NCBI GenBank assembly: GCA_024398955.1
Contig: JAKSIG010000019.1
Coordinates: 1 to 50,166 of the forward strand
Origin: Fibrobacter sp.
Lineage (GTDB): Bacteria; Fibrobacterota; Fibrobacteria; Fibrobacterales; Fibrobacteraceae
Length of the DNA stretch: 50,166 nt
Direction: 5' to 3'
Shown here: positions 17,140 through 25,549 of the stretch, one piece after another
How positions within the stretch are numbered: position 1 is the stretch's first letter
How the letters are laid out: every line of letters starts with the position of its first letter
Made by a program: the position numbers and the translations under genes
The notes under the pieces: generated by a model
The model's input: the letters and a program-made list of their open reading frames with translations, nothing else
Told to the model about the DNA's origin: nothing
Database searches by the model: none

Positions 17140-17339
17140 AAAAGTCCTCTTGTTCGTGGTAAAAATAGGTCATTTTTCGCCAATTTTGCCAACTTCATGA
17201 CACAAATATGACAAAACTGCAATTTCTACTGACAAAATTCATGAAAAACTTTTGCAAAGCTATGTGCAATCCATGACACTTCAAAATCGCCGAAAACGTA
17301 CATTTACGGATGTAAAGAACAATAACCAAAGAGGCGAAT

Positions 17340-18194
17340 ATGAACATGAATACCCGCGTAAGAGACGAGAAGGACGTATACTTCCGTTACCTTGACGATA
17401 TTTCTAAATATCCGCTGCTTTCCAAGGAACAGGAAAAGGTATTGCTCCGTAAGGTCCAGCAAGGCAACCGTGCGGCCATGGATATGCTCATCAACTCTAA
17501 CCTGAAATTTGTGGTAAACATTGCCAATATGTATAAGGGTCAGGGCATCGAAGTTAACGAGCTTATCAACGAAGGCAACATGGGCTTGATGGAAGCAGCT
17601 CGCCGCTTTGACCTTAACACAAACTTGAAGTTTATTAGCTACGCCGTATGGTGGGTTCGCCAGAACATCACCCGTGCCATTGCAGAACGAGGCCGTATGG
17701 TCCGCATCAGCGCCGAAAAGGAACTGGTGATTCGTAAGTTCGCAAAGCATGGCGGCTCCCTTCGCCAGAATATTGGCGGCGGCATGTCTGTAGATCCAAA
17801 GAGTCTTGAAGGCCTGACCAAGTACAAGGCAAACGATATCGAAAAGATTCTAATGATGGGCAGCCGCTCCACTTCTCTGGACGCTCCCATGGGCACCGAT
17901 GGCGACATCACCCTTGGAGAAACCCTTTTTGACAGCGAAAACCGCGTTGAGGAATTGGCAGAACGCCACGATTCCGCAAAGCTCATGAACAACGTAATGA
18001 ACGATTCTCTCTCCGCTCAGGAACGTGAAATCATAAAGCTTTACTTTGGATTCAAGATGGACGCCGACCTTAACCTTAAGGAAATCGCCCCCATGGTAGG
18101 CCTTTCCAAGGAACGCACTCGCCAGTTGAAGGAATCTGCGCTTGCCAAACTTCGCGAAGATCGCAGAAGCAGGGCTCTCCACGACGCTGCCTAA
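17340..18194 (+). CDS. rpoD: Sigma-70 family RNA polymerase sigma factor (primary type, short form)
   Basis: The 284-residue protein holds regions 2 to 4 of the sigma-70 family without region 1.1: NSNLKFVVNIANMYKGQG and NELINEGNMGLMEAARRFD (region 2.1-2.3), FISYAVWWVRQNITRAIAE (2.3-2.4, with the aromatic melting residues), RMVRIS (3.0), and a C-terminal helix-turn-helix LKEIAPMVGLSKERTRQLKE (4.2). This short plan is typical of the primary sigma factor in Bacteroidota and relatives. A group-2 paralogue elsewhere cannot be excluded. GAGG precedes the ATG at a good distance. The 200-base upstream region carries repeated TGACA-type words. Confidence 0.9.
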   Translation: MNMNTRVRDEKDVYFRYLDDISKYPLLSKEQEKVLLRKVQQGNRAAMDMLINSNLKFVVNIANMYKGQGIEVNELINEGNMGLMEAARRFDLNTNLKFISYAVWWVRQNITRAIAERGRMVRISAEKELVIRKFAKHGGSLRQNIGGGMSVDPKSLEGLTKYKANDIEKILMMGSRSTSLDAPMGTDGDITLGETLFDSENRVEELAERHDSAKLMNNVMNDSLSAQEREIIKLYFGFKMDADLNLKEIAPMVGLSKERTRQLKESALAKLREDRRSRALHDAA

Positions 18195-18239
18195 AACTGT
18201 AAAAACATTTGTACAAGCTTTTCTCTCTCTCATAGATCT

Positions 18240-18267
18240 AAAAACCGGCCCATTCGGCCGGTTTTTT
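18240..18267 (+). terminator. Terminator after the sigma-factor gene
   Basis: AAAAACCGGCC (18240-18250) and GGCCGG (18256-18261) plus six T form a GC-rich 6-bp stem extended by A-T pairs, with a 5-base loop. Confidence 0.92.
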
Positions 18268-18281
18268 CCGTTTTTTGCTAC

Positions 18282-18308
18282 TTGACTTTATCTTGAAATT
18301 GTATCTTT
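18282..18308 (+). promoter_or_regulatory. Promoter close to the protease start codon
   Basis: TTGACT (18282-18287) and TATCTT (18303-18308) are spaced by 15 bases. The predicted start point coincides with the ATG at 18314, as for the kinase at 13304. The spacer is short, so this is tentative. Confidence 0.4.
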
Positions 18309-18313
18309 TCAGC

Positions 18314-20116
18314 ATGAATTTCTATAAGCTGAACTTTCGCAATCTTTTAATAGCTTCTGTTTCTGCCTTCTGCCTGGCAAATGCAGCCAGCGACAAGCAG
18401 ACTCCTCCGGGCGACTTCTATGACGAAGTATCCCGCCTGAACAAGGTTCTTTCTGAAGTCAACCGCAAGTACGTGGAAGATGTAAACCCCACGGAATTGA
18501 CCGACGCAGCTCTTAACGGGATCCGTAACATTCTTGACCCCCATACCACCGTGTTCAGCCCCAAGGATTACGAAAGCCTTAAGGTTTCCATGGAAGGTAA
18601 GTTCGGCGGCGTAGGCATTACCATTAGCCTTCGCGACAACATTCTTACCGTGATTTCTCCGCTGTCCGGAACTCCGGCTTTCCGCCTGGGGATTCGTGCA
18701 GGAGACAAGATTCGCAAGATTGACGGCAAGGACACCAAGGGACTTTCCCTGGACGACGCCGTTAGCAAGCTTCGCGGAAAGATCGGCACCGACGTCACCG
18801 TATCCATTGAGCGTGAAGGCGTTCCCGACCTAATGGACTTTACCATTACTCGTGCAGAAATCATCGTGCACGCCGTACCCCACTACGGCATGGTTACCAA
18901 GGATATCGGCTATATCAAGCTTGCAACCTTTAGCGACAAGACTACCAGCGATGTAGAAAATGCCCTCAAGAGCCTGCAGAAGCAGGGCATGAAAAAGGTC
19001 ATTCTTGACATGCGTTACAACCCCGGTGGACTTCTCAACCAGGCTATTGAAATTAGTGAACTGTTCCTGAAGCAGGGCAACGTAATCGTCAGCACCCGCG
19101 GTCGTACGCAGCGTACCGAAAGCCGCGCCCGCAGAGACGGCATCGTTAAGCAGGATATCCCTATGGTAGTTCTTGTGAACCAGGGTTCTGCCAGCGCTGC
19201 AGAAATTGTTTCTGGCGCATTACAGGACTGGGACCGCGCCCTTATCATCGGTAAGACTTCCTTCGGTAAGGGGTCTGTACAGACCATCTTCCCGCTGGAC
19301 AACCAGGGCAACGCCCTTAAGCTGACCACCGCGTTCTACTACCTGCCCTTTGGCCGCTGCATTAACAAGCCCGAAAATGGCATCAAGGGCCTTAAGCTGC
19401 AGGAAGAAGAATACGAAGCCGAAGAATCTGGCGACGAGGCAAAGATCGACTCCCTGAAGAAGGACACTGTTGCCCGCGACACCTTCTACACGAACAATGG
19501 CCGTATGGTCTTTGGCGGTGGTGGCATTACCCCCGACGTAGAAGTGGAACTGGACCCCATGCCCTGGGTTGTTCAGGTGCAGGAACGTATGTCTATGTAC
19601 TTTAAGTTTGCAGTCAAGATTCGCCCCGAACTTGAAAAGGCTGGCGTCAAGATGAGCGCAGACTGGGTTGTTCCCGACAGCCTGTACCTGCAGTTCAAGG
19701 ACTTCTGCATGAAGGACACCAACTTCACCAAGATCAAGTCCAACGCTCTGGTAGGCGTGGATCAACTGGAAAAGAGCATTGTCCATGAACAAAACTATAT
19801 GGGCGACTCCTCCAAGACTGTCAGCGACTCTGTTCTTGCCGCACGCCTTGCAGACATGCGCACCGCACTCGAAAACAACAAGATTGCCCAGTTTGACGAA
19901 AACAAGGAATACATCAAGGACGGCATCAAGCGCGAACTCTTGACATCTTTCATCAATGACTCCGTAAGTACAGCCTTCTCCCTGAAGCGCGACAAGCAGT
20001 TGAACGAAGCCATCAAGTACCTGAGCGACATGAACCTGTTCAACAAGGCCATTGCTCCTGCCAAGAAGCAGCCGGCAAAAAAGCCGGAAGCCGCCAAGGA
20101 ACCTAAAAAGAAGTAA
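18314..20116 (+). CDS. ctpA: C-terminal processing peptidase (S41, CtpA/Prc type)
   Basis: A secreted serine protease of 600 residues. The ATG at 18314 gives a good signal peptide ending near LANAASD; an in-frame TTG at 18275 would bury it. A PDZ domain spans about 85-180 (GGVGITISLRDN, RAGDKIRKIDGK). The S41 catalytic domain follows with DMRYNPGG, the Ser in QGSASAAEIVSGA (about 292-296) and the general-base Lys in SFGKGSVQT (about 319). The C-terminal 200 residues are helical, ending in a Lys/Pro/Ala tail. Such enzymes trim or degrade periplasmic proteins from the C-terminus. It is followed at 21 bases by the MlaE gene. Confidence 0.95.
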   Translation: MNFYKLNFRNLLIASVSAFCLANAASDKQTPPGDFYDEVSRLNKVLSEVNRKYVEDVNPTELTDAALNGIRNILDPHTTVFSPKDYESLKVSMEGKFGGVGITISLRDNILTVISPLSGTPAFRLGIRAGDKIRKIDGKDTKGLSLDDAVSKLRGKIGTDVTVSIEREGVPDLMDFTITRAEIIVHAVPHYGMVTKDIGYIKLATFSDKTTSDVENALKSLQKQGMKKVILDMRYNPGGLLNQAIEISELFLKQGNVIVSTRGRTQRTESRARRDGIVKQDIPMVVLVNQGSASAAEIVSGALQDWDRALIIGKTSFGKGSVQTIFPLDNQGNALKLTTAFYYLPFGRCINKPENGIKGLKLQEEEYEAEESGDEAKIDSLKKDTVARDTFYTNNGRMVFGGGGITPDVEVELDPMPWVVQVQERMSMYFKFAVKIRPELEKAGVKMSADWVVPDSLYLQFKDFCMKDTNFTKIKSNALVGVDQLEKSIVHEQNYMGDSSKTVSDSVLAARLADMRTALENNKIAQFDENKEYIKDGIKRELLTSFINDSVSTAFSLKRDKQLNEAIKYLSDMNLFNKAIAPAKKQPAKKPEAAKEPKKK

Positions 20117-20137
20117 CGCATTTAGTAAGGTTTCGTT

Positions 20138-20923
20138 TTGAAGAAGACTATGGACAGAGCCGCAGAAAGTCTGGGTAAATTTATCCGGAAGTTTCTGCAG
20201 ACCGTCGTTGGATATCTGCATTTTGTGTGGCAGATGTTCAAGAACGTTCCTGGAGCATTTAGCAACTTCCACACGACTGTAGAACAAATGCAGCACGTCG
20301 GCGTGACCAGTATTCCCGTGGTGGTTGCAGCCTCCCTTGCAACAGGCGCAATTATGTCATGGCAGCTGGCCTACCAGTTCGCCGACATGATCCCCCTGAT
20401 GTTTGTGGGCATGGCCGTAGGTAAGTCCGTGATGGTGGAACTTTGCCCCATTCTTACAGCCATGGTGCTTGCAGGCCGCATCGGTGCGTCGATGTGTTCT
20501 GAGCTGGGAACCATGGCCGTTACAGAACAGCTGGATGCATACAAAGTATTAGGACTCAGTCCCTACAAGTTTCTGCTTGCCCCGCGCCTGATTGCAACAG
20601 TGATCATGTTGCCGACTCTTACCGTACTTAGCATTTTCATTGGCATTATTGGCGGCTACGAAGTGGCGCACCTTTACAAAGAAGTGTCCTTCTCTGTATT
20701 CTTCTACGGAGTCCGAATGTTCTACCAGGACTGGGACCTGGTGGTGGGCCTGATCAAGGCAACCGTTTACGGCTACTTTATTTCTAGCTACGCCTGCTAC
20801 TTTGGATTTACTACACACAGTGGCGCCGAAGGCGTAGGCAAGGCGACAAAGGCCACCGTAGTGGCCGGCATGACCAGCATTCTTATTGGCGGTTTTGTGC
20901 TTTCAAAGATGCTGTTGCTTTAA
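20138..20923 (+). CDS. mlaE: MlaE-type permease of an MCE lipid-transport ABC system
   Basis: A 261-residue integral inner-membrane protein of the MlaE/YrbE family, the permease of systems moving phospholipids between the envelope membranes. Typical segments are PVVVAASLATGAIMSWQLAYQF, the conserved ELCPILTAMVLAGRIGASMCSELGTM loop, and the TM end FGFTTHSGAEGVGKATKATVV. The start is probably TTG at 20138 with TAAGG 7 bases upstream; ATG at 20150 is an alternative. No ATPase or MCE-domain gene lies next to it, so its partners must be elsewhere. It may be read together with the protease gene upstream. Confidence 0.93.
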   Translation: MKKTMDRAAESLGKFIRKFLQTVVGYLHFVWQMFKNVPGAFSNFHTTVEQMQHVGVTSIPVVVAASLATGAIMSWQLAYQFADMIPLMFVGMAVGKSVMVELCPILTAMVLAGRIGASMCSELGTMAVTEQLDAYKVLGLSPYKFLLAPRLIATVIMLPTLTVLSIFIGIIGGYEVAHLYKEVSFSVFFYGVRMFYQDWDLVVGLIKATVYGYFISSYACYFGFTTHSGAEGVGKATKATVVAGMTSILIGGFVLSKMLLL

Positions 20924-20978
20924 CAAAGTTTCTTTATAAAAAACGCATTGTGTTCCTTCAATTTTTATAAAAAATTAG

Positions 20979-21305
20979 ATGAGTGAACTTGAAAATAAAC
21001 GGCGAAAGAGGGGTGTCTGCGGGAACGGTCCTGCAGATATCAGTGTACTGCTGAAAATGGTTCTAGACAAGAACAACATTACCGAGGATATGACCTTCAA
21101 GACCCTGTCGGAAGGCTTCGAAAACATCGTTGGAACACTGCTTTTACCCCATGTAAAAATTGACCGTTTTAACAAGGGAATTTTGGTATTAAAATGCGCC
21201 AATTCTGCCTGGAAACAGGAGCTGTTCCTGCAGAAAAAAGCTATTATTGACAAGTGTAATTTACTGTTGGGCAAACCCGCAGTGCGAGATGTCCGACTGG
21301 TGTAG
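20979..21305 (+). CDS. DUF721 / DciA-like protein
   Basis: A 108-residue basic protein with the DUF721 fold: a helical N-terminus (DISVLLKMVLDKNN), then WENIVG-like FENIVGTLLLPHVKIDRFNKG and the core strand GILVLKCANSAWKQELFLQKKAIIDKCN. DUF721 proteins include DciA, which loads or activates the replicative helicase DnaB in bacteria lacking DnaC; the family often sits beside gyrB or recF. Here it is 47 bases upstream of gyrB on the same strand, which supports a replication role. Only family-level function is claimed. Confidence 0.85.
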   Translation: MSELENKRRKRGVCGNGPADISVLLKMVLDKNNITEDMTFKTLSEGFENIVGTLLLPHVKIDRFNKGILVLKCANSAWKQELFLQKKAIIDKCNLLLGKPAVRDVRLV

Positions 21306-21352
21306 CAAGAGGGTTATTTCCGCTTGCAAAAAGTTGAAATAGGTTAAAGAAG

Positions 21353-23362
21353 ATGGCAGAAAATTTGGAAAACAAGGAACAGGAAAACGGCGCCGCCGTT
21401 GAATCCATCGAAACCGTAAACCAGAATGTATCTACCGAGGAACTGAAGAAGGCCGAGGACGATTACAGCGGTTCTAACATTACCGTGCTAGAAGGCCTTG
21501 AAGCCGTTCGCGTACGCCCGGCAATGTACATCGGTTCTACAGACATTCGTGGTCTGCATCACCTGGTGTGGGAAGTGGTGGACAACTCCGTTGATGAATC
21601 CCTGGCAGGCTTCTGCAACCATATCGAAATTTCTATTCTTCCGGGTAACGGGATCCGCGTTACCGATAACGGTCGCGGCATTCCTACCGACATCCACCCC
21701 AAGGAAAAGGTAGGTACCCTCGAAGTCGTGATGACCAAGCTCCACGCAGGTGGTAAGTTCGACAGCAATTCCTACAAGGTTTCTGCAGGTCTTCATGGCG
21801 TGGGCGTGAGCTGCGTCAACGCACTTTCCAACAAGTTGGTCGTAACCGTACGCCGTAAGGGCAAGGTTGTAACCCAGACCTTCAGTAAGGGTATCCCTTG
21901 TGGACCTCAGCAGGAAATCGGAACCTGTGCAGAAAACGACACCGGTACTTCCGTTGAATTCTATCCGGACGATACCATCTTTAGCGAAACCGTTTACGTT
22001 TACGACACCTTGGCCACCCGTTTCCGCGAACTGGCCTTCTTGATGAGTGGCCTTCGTCTGACCCTTACCGACGAACGTACCGAAGAAAAGGTTTCCGAAA
22101 CCTTCTGCTATCCCGGTGGCGTTTCTGAATTTGTACGCTACGTAGACGAACACCGCACCCCGCTGTTCAACGCCCCCATTCATCTGGTGCTGCCCGATGG
22201 CCAGTACCCGCTGGAAGTGGCCATGTGGTACAACGACGGCTATCAGGAAAACTTCTTTAGCTTCGTGAATAACGTGAACACCTACGATGGCGGTACCCAC
22301 GTTACCGGTTTTAAGACTGCACTGACCCGCGTAATCAACAAGTTTGCAGCAGACATGCCCAAGGGCAAGAAGGATATCCAGATTACCTCTGACGATATCC
22401 GCGAAGGTCTTACAGCCGTTATCGCCATCAAGGTTTCCCAGCCCCAGTTCGAAGGCCAGACCAAGCGCAAGCTGGGCAATTCCGAAATTACAAGCTACGT
22501 GGCTTCTGCATTCGGCGCCAAGCTGGAAGAATACTTCCAGGAAAATCCCAACGCAGTACGCGTCATTCTCGACAAGGTTTACAACGCCGCCCAGGCTCGT
22601 GAAGCCGCCCACAAGGCTCGCAACCTGGCACGCCGCAAGAACGTCCTTGAAAGCGGAGGACTTCCGGGCAAGCTTGCCGACTGCTCTAGCCGCGACCCCA
22701 AGGAATGCGAAATGTTCATCGTGGAAGGTGACTCTGCAGGCGGTTCTGCAAAGCAGGGCCGCAAGCGCGAATTCCAGGCAATCCTCCCCCTCCGCGGCAA
22801 GATCCTTAACGTAGAAAAGGCTAGCCTCCACCGCGTGCTGGATACCGAAGAAATCCAGAATCTGGTAAACGCCATCGGCTGCGGTCTCGGTTCCGAATGC
22901 AAGCTGGACAAGCTCCGCTACCACAAGATCGTGATCATGACCGATGCCGATGTGGACGGTTCCCATATTCAGACTTTGCTCTTGACATTCTTCTTCCGCT
23001 ACATGCGCCCGCTTATCGACAACGGCCACGTGTTCCTGGCAATGCCTCCTCTGTACAAACTGAAGGTGGGCCTGAAGGAACAGTACCTGTTCGATGAAAA
23101 CGCCAAGGAAGAAGCCATGGCAAAGCTTGAAGACAAGAAGAACGTTACCATTACCCGATTCAAAGGTCTTGGTGAAATGTCTGCCGAACAGCTTTTCGAA
23201 ACCACCATGGATCCCGAAAGGCGCCTACTGAAACAGTGCTATGTGGAAGACGCCGTTCTTGCAGACCAGATCTTCAGCATGCTCATGGGCGAAGACGTGG
23301 AACCCCGTCGCAAGTTCATCGAAAACAATGCCTACAAGGTCCTTGACGATTTGGATGTGTAA
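21353..23362 (+). CDS. gyrB: DNA gyrase subunit B
   Basis: GyrB supplies the ATPase and part of the DNA-cleavage core of gyrase. The 669-residue protein has the GHKL ATPase motifs VDNSVDESLAG, VTDNGRGIPTDIHPKE and HAGGKFDSNSYKVSAGLHGVG, the transducer region with QTKRKLGNSE, and the TOPRIM domain with EGDSAGGSAKQGRKREFQAI, PLRGKILNVEKA and MTDADVDGSHI. Length fits the form without the proteobacterial insertion. A 40-residue acidic N-terminal extension precedes YSGSNITVLEGLEAV. DciA-like upstream and polyprenyl synthase 2 bases downstream suggest one transcription unit. Confidence 0.98.
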   Translation: MAENLENKEQENGAAVESIETVNQNVSTEELKKAEDDYSGSNITVLEGLEAVRVRPAMYIGSTDIRGLHHLVWEVVDNSVDESLAGFCNHIEISILPGNGIRVTDNGRGIPTDIHPKEKVGTLEVVMTKLHAGGKFDSNSYKVSAGLHGVGVSCVNALSNKLVVTVRRKGKVVTQTFSKGIPCGPQQEIGTCAENDTGTSVEFYPDDTIFSETVYVYDTLATRFRELAFLMSGLRLTLTDERTEEKVSETFCYPGGVSEFVRYVDEHRTPLFNAPIHLVLPDGQYPLEVAMWYNDGYQENFFSFVNNVNTYDGGTHVTGFKTALTRVINKFAADMPKGKKDIQITSDDIREGLTAVIAIKVSQPQFEGQTKRKLGNSEITSYVASAFGAKLEEYFQENPNAVRVILDKVYNAAQAREAAHKARNLARRKNVLESGGLPGKLADCSSRDPKECEMFIVEGDSAGGSAKQGRKREFQAILPLRGKILNVEKASLHRVLDTEEIQNLVNAIGCGLGSECKLDKLRYHKIVIMTDADVDGSHIQTLLLTFFFRYMRPLIDNGHVFLAMPPLYKLKVGLKEQYLFDENAKEEAMAKLEDKKNVTITRFKGLGEMSAEQLFETTMDPERRLLKQCYVEDAVLADQIFSMLMGEDVEPRRKFIENNAYKVLDDLDV

Positions 23363-23364
23363 TC

Positions 23365-24387
23365 ATGGCCCTGAACACGGACACAATTCAAAGTAAAGCA
23401 GACTTTCAGACCGTTTTAGGTCAGGCTCGGGAACTTGTCAAGGACTCGCTCCAGATGACCGAAGACGTCATTATGGACGTAGCCAGGAACGCCCCTGCAG
23501 GAATATCAGAAAGACTACATTCACTGTTCCAGCGCAAGGGCAAGCGCATTCGTTCGACCCTGCTGTGTCTGATTGCACAGAGTGGAGCAATTAAGCCTGA
23601 CGCCAAGCGCGTGGCACATGCCTGCGCAGGCATTGAACTGCTCCATCTGGCAAGTCTGGTTCACGACGACATTATTGACGGAACAGATATTCGCCGCGGC
23701 CAGAAGACGGCCCATAAGGAATGGGGCACCCAGGTGGCCGTTCTTATTGGCGACTACGTTCTTTCTCAGGCAATGCGCTGCGTGATTGACGAAGAATCCA
23801 GAGACATTCCTAAGATTCTTTCCAATGCTGCAGACAAGCTGATTGCGGGAGAAATCCTCGAACTGGATTATTCCGGCAACACGCACCTGTCTTTTGAAAA
23901 GTACGACGAAATCATCGACGGGAAGACAGCGGCCCTCATTGACGCAGCCGCCCGCATCGGAGGCATTCTTGCCGGGTTTGACGCAGAAGCCGCCGACAAG
24001 TGCGCCCAAATGGGAAGCCATTTCGGCATCGCATTCCAGATCGTAGACGACTTGCTGGACTACGGTTTCGGAAGCCAGAACCTGGACAAGGCAAAGTTTA
24101 CGGATCTTGGCAACGGCCTCATTACATTGCCACTGCTGTACTATTTCGACGGATGCTCTGAAGCTGATCGCTGCGAGATGGAAAGTCTTATTGCAAAGGC
24201 CTCCGAAGCAGATGTACCCGAAAAGATCATAGCCAAGCTGAATGAAAGAGATTCCTTCAAGAAGGCCAAGTCCTGCGCACAGGACCACCTAGAGAAGGCC
24301 CTGGAATTGGCAAATCAGTTGCCTGCCAGCAACTTCACCGACGAGATTTTAGCCATGTTCGCCTCAATGAGCGACCGCGGAAACTAA
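23365..24387 (+). CDS. Trans-polyprenyl diphosphate synthase
   Basis: A 340-residue all-helical prenyl transferase. The first Asp-rich motif is in LVHDDIIDGTDIRRGQ (DDxxD with bound Mg) and the second in FQIVDDLLDYGF; GKRIRSTLL carries the IPP-binding Arg/Lys near 53, and DGKTAALIDAA is the conserved mid-helix. The large residues expected to set chain length cannot be judged reliably, so octaprenyl (quinone side chain) and heptaprenyl or undecaprenyl-type products remain possible. It starts 2 bases after the gyrB stop, so it is translated from the same message. Confidence 0.92.
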   Translation: MALNTDTIQSKADFQTVLGQARELVKDSLQMTEDVIMDVARNAPAGISERLHSLFQRKGKRIRSTLLCLIAQSGAIKPDAKRVAHACAGIELLHLASLVHDDIIDGTDIRRGQKTAHKEWGTQVAVLIGDYVLSQAMRCVIDEESRDIPKILSNAADKLIAGEILELDYSGNTHLSFEKYDEIIDGKTAALIDAAARIGGILAGFDAEAADKCAQMGSHFGIAFQIVDDLLDYGFGSQNLDKAKFTDLGNGLITLPLLYYFDGCSEADRCEMESLIAKASEADVPEKIIAKLNERDSFKKAKSCAQDHLEKALELANQLPASNFTDEILAMFASMSDRGN

Positions 24388-24422
24388 ACAGTCTTTCTCA
24401 GGTTCAGCTAAATAATTGCATT

Positions 24423-24453
24423 AAAAAAACAGGCGCCACGCGTCTGTTTTTTT
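24423..24453. terminator. Bidirectional terminator between the prenyl synthase and corA
   Basis: A run of seven A, then CAGGCG (24430-24435) pairing with CGTCTG (24441-24446) through one wobble, then seven T. The symmetrical A and T runs serve both converging genes. Confidence 0.88.
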
Positions 24454-24491
24454 GCAAAAAATGAATTCCGACCTAGCCTATTGCCAAGAAA

Positions 24492-25427
24492 TTATTTCTT
24501 TCGGGTCCAGATAGCCATAAAGACCAGCACCGACAGGAAGCAGAGTGCGATGATGATCCAGAAGGCAAGATCGCTACCGCCGGATGCATCGCCATTCATG
24601 CCAAAGGGCAAGCGCACGTTCATGCCGAACAAGCTGGCGAAGAACGTCGGGAGAGAAATGGAAATCGTCACGATGGTCAAGTTTTTCATCAGCGTATTCA
24701 CGTTGTTGCTGATAACGCTTGCACGCGCATCCATCATGGACGTCAAAATGTTGGCGTAGATGTTTGCCTGCTGAAGACTCTGACCGTTTTCGATCTGGAT
24801 GTCTTCCAACAGTTCCCGTTCTGCTTCGGTCCAGTTCAGGCTGCGGCCCATCTGGAGCTTACGAAGCAGAGTATCGTTACTGTTAAGAGAACTAACGTAG
24901 TAGATCAAGCCTTTGTTCAAGCTGAACATAGAAAGCAGGTACTTGTTTTCTAGAGAAGTACGCAGTTTCTGTTCCAGTTCATCGTTAATGCGGTTGATGA
25001 TCTTCAGGTGTTCGTTAAAGTGATAGATGGCATAGCTCAACACCTTCAGCACGAAAGTGTTCAGACTGTCGATCTTGGAAAAACGCTTTTCGTCGGTAAT
25101 GGGAATGTCGGAGTCCGTCAGGAGCAGAACCCAGTCCTTGAAAATGAAGATACCGAAGGATTCCACGCGGAACTGAAAATTATCCGCCGCAGAATAGTTC
25201 TTGGGCTTCTTGAACACGATGGTGGTAAAGTCATCGTCGTATTCGATACGGGAAAGTTCGTCAGAGTCAAATGCAGACGCAATGGTGTGTTCCGTGATTT
25301 CGTATTCCTTAACCAGCACGCTTCGTTGTTCCTGGTTAAGGGAACCCATCATAACAATGTCAGCCACTTCTTCGTTCGGGGCACTAGCGAGGCGCCCTGA
25401 TTCGATTTTATAGTATTTCTTGAGCAT
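24492..25427 (-). CDS. corA: CorA-family divalent metal (Mg/Co) channel
   Basis: A 311-residue CorA protein: a soluble N-terminal alpha/beta domain, a long helical stalk (about 130-240), then two C-terminal TM helices with the diagnostic pore motif FGMNV (in PTFFASLFGMNVRLPFGMN), followed by LAFWIIIALCFLSVLVFMAIW and a basic tail. CorA forms pentamers in the inner membrane and admits magnesium. The ATG at 25427 with AAGGGGG just upstream is chosen over an in-frame TTG at 25454. Confidence 0.95.
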   Translation of the reverse strand: MLKKYYKIESGRLASAPNEEVADIVMMGSLNQEQRSVLVKEYEITEHTIASAFDSDELSRIEYDDDFTTIVFKKPKNYSAADNFQFRVESFGIFIFKDWVLLLTDSDIPITDEKRFSKIDSLNTFVLKVLSYAIYHFNEHLKIINRINDELEQKLRTSLENKYLLSMFSLNKGLIYYVSSLNSNDTLLRKLQMGRSLNWTEAERELLEDIQIENGQSLQQANIYANILTSMMDARASVISNNVNTLMKNLTIVTISISLPTFFASLFGMNVRLPFGMNGDASGGSDLAFWIIIALCFLSVLVFMAIWTRKK

Positions 25428-25475
25428 AGCGCCCCCTTGATCGAACGGAGGCAAAAATAGAAAAAATGTAAAAGC

Positions 25476-25504
25476 AAAAAGGCTCGGAACAAGTCCGAGC
25501 CTTT
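25476..25504 (-). terminator. Terminator of secDF
   Basis: AAAGGCTCGGA (25478-25488) and TCCGAGCCTTT (25494-25504) form a perfect 11-bp stem with a 5-base loop, and a T-run follows on the minus strand, 45 bases after the secDF stop. Confidence 0.92.
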
Positions 25505-25549
25505 AAATTTTGATTTTTTTACTAGGCCTTTACAAAGCCCATACTGCAA

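Noticed and set aside
21488..23029. A 513-codon antisense open frame within gyrB
   Set aside because: Same cause as in secDF; no protein family pattern is visible and gyrB is certain.
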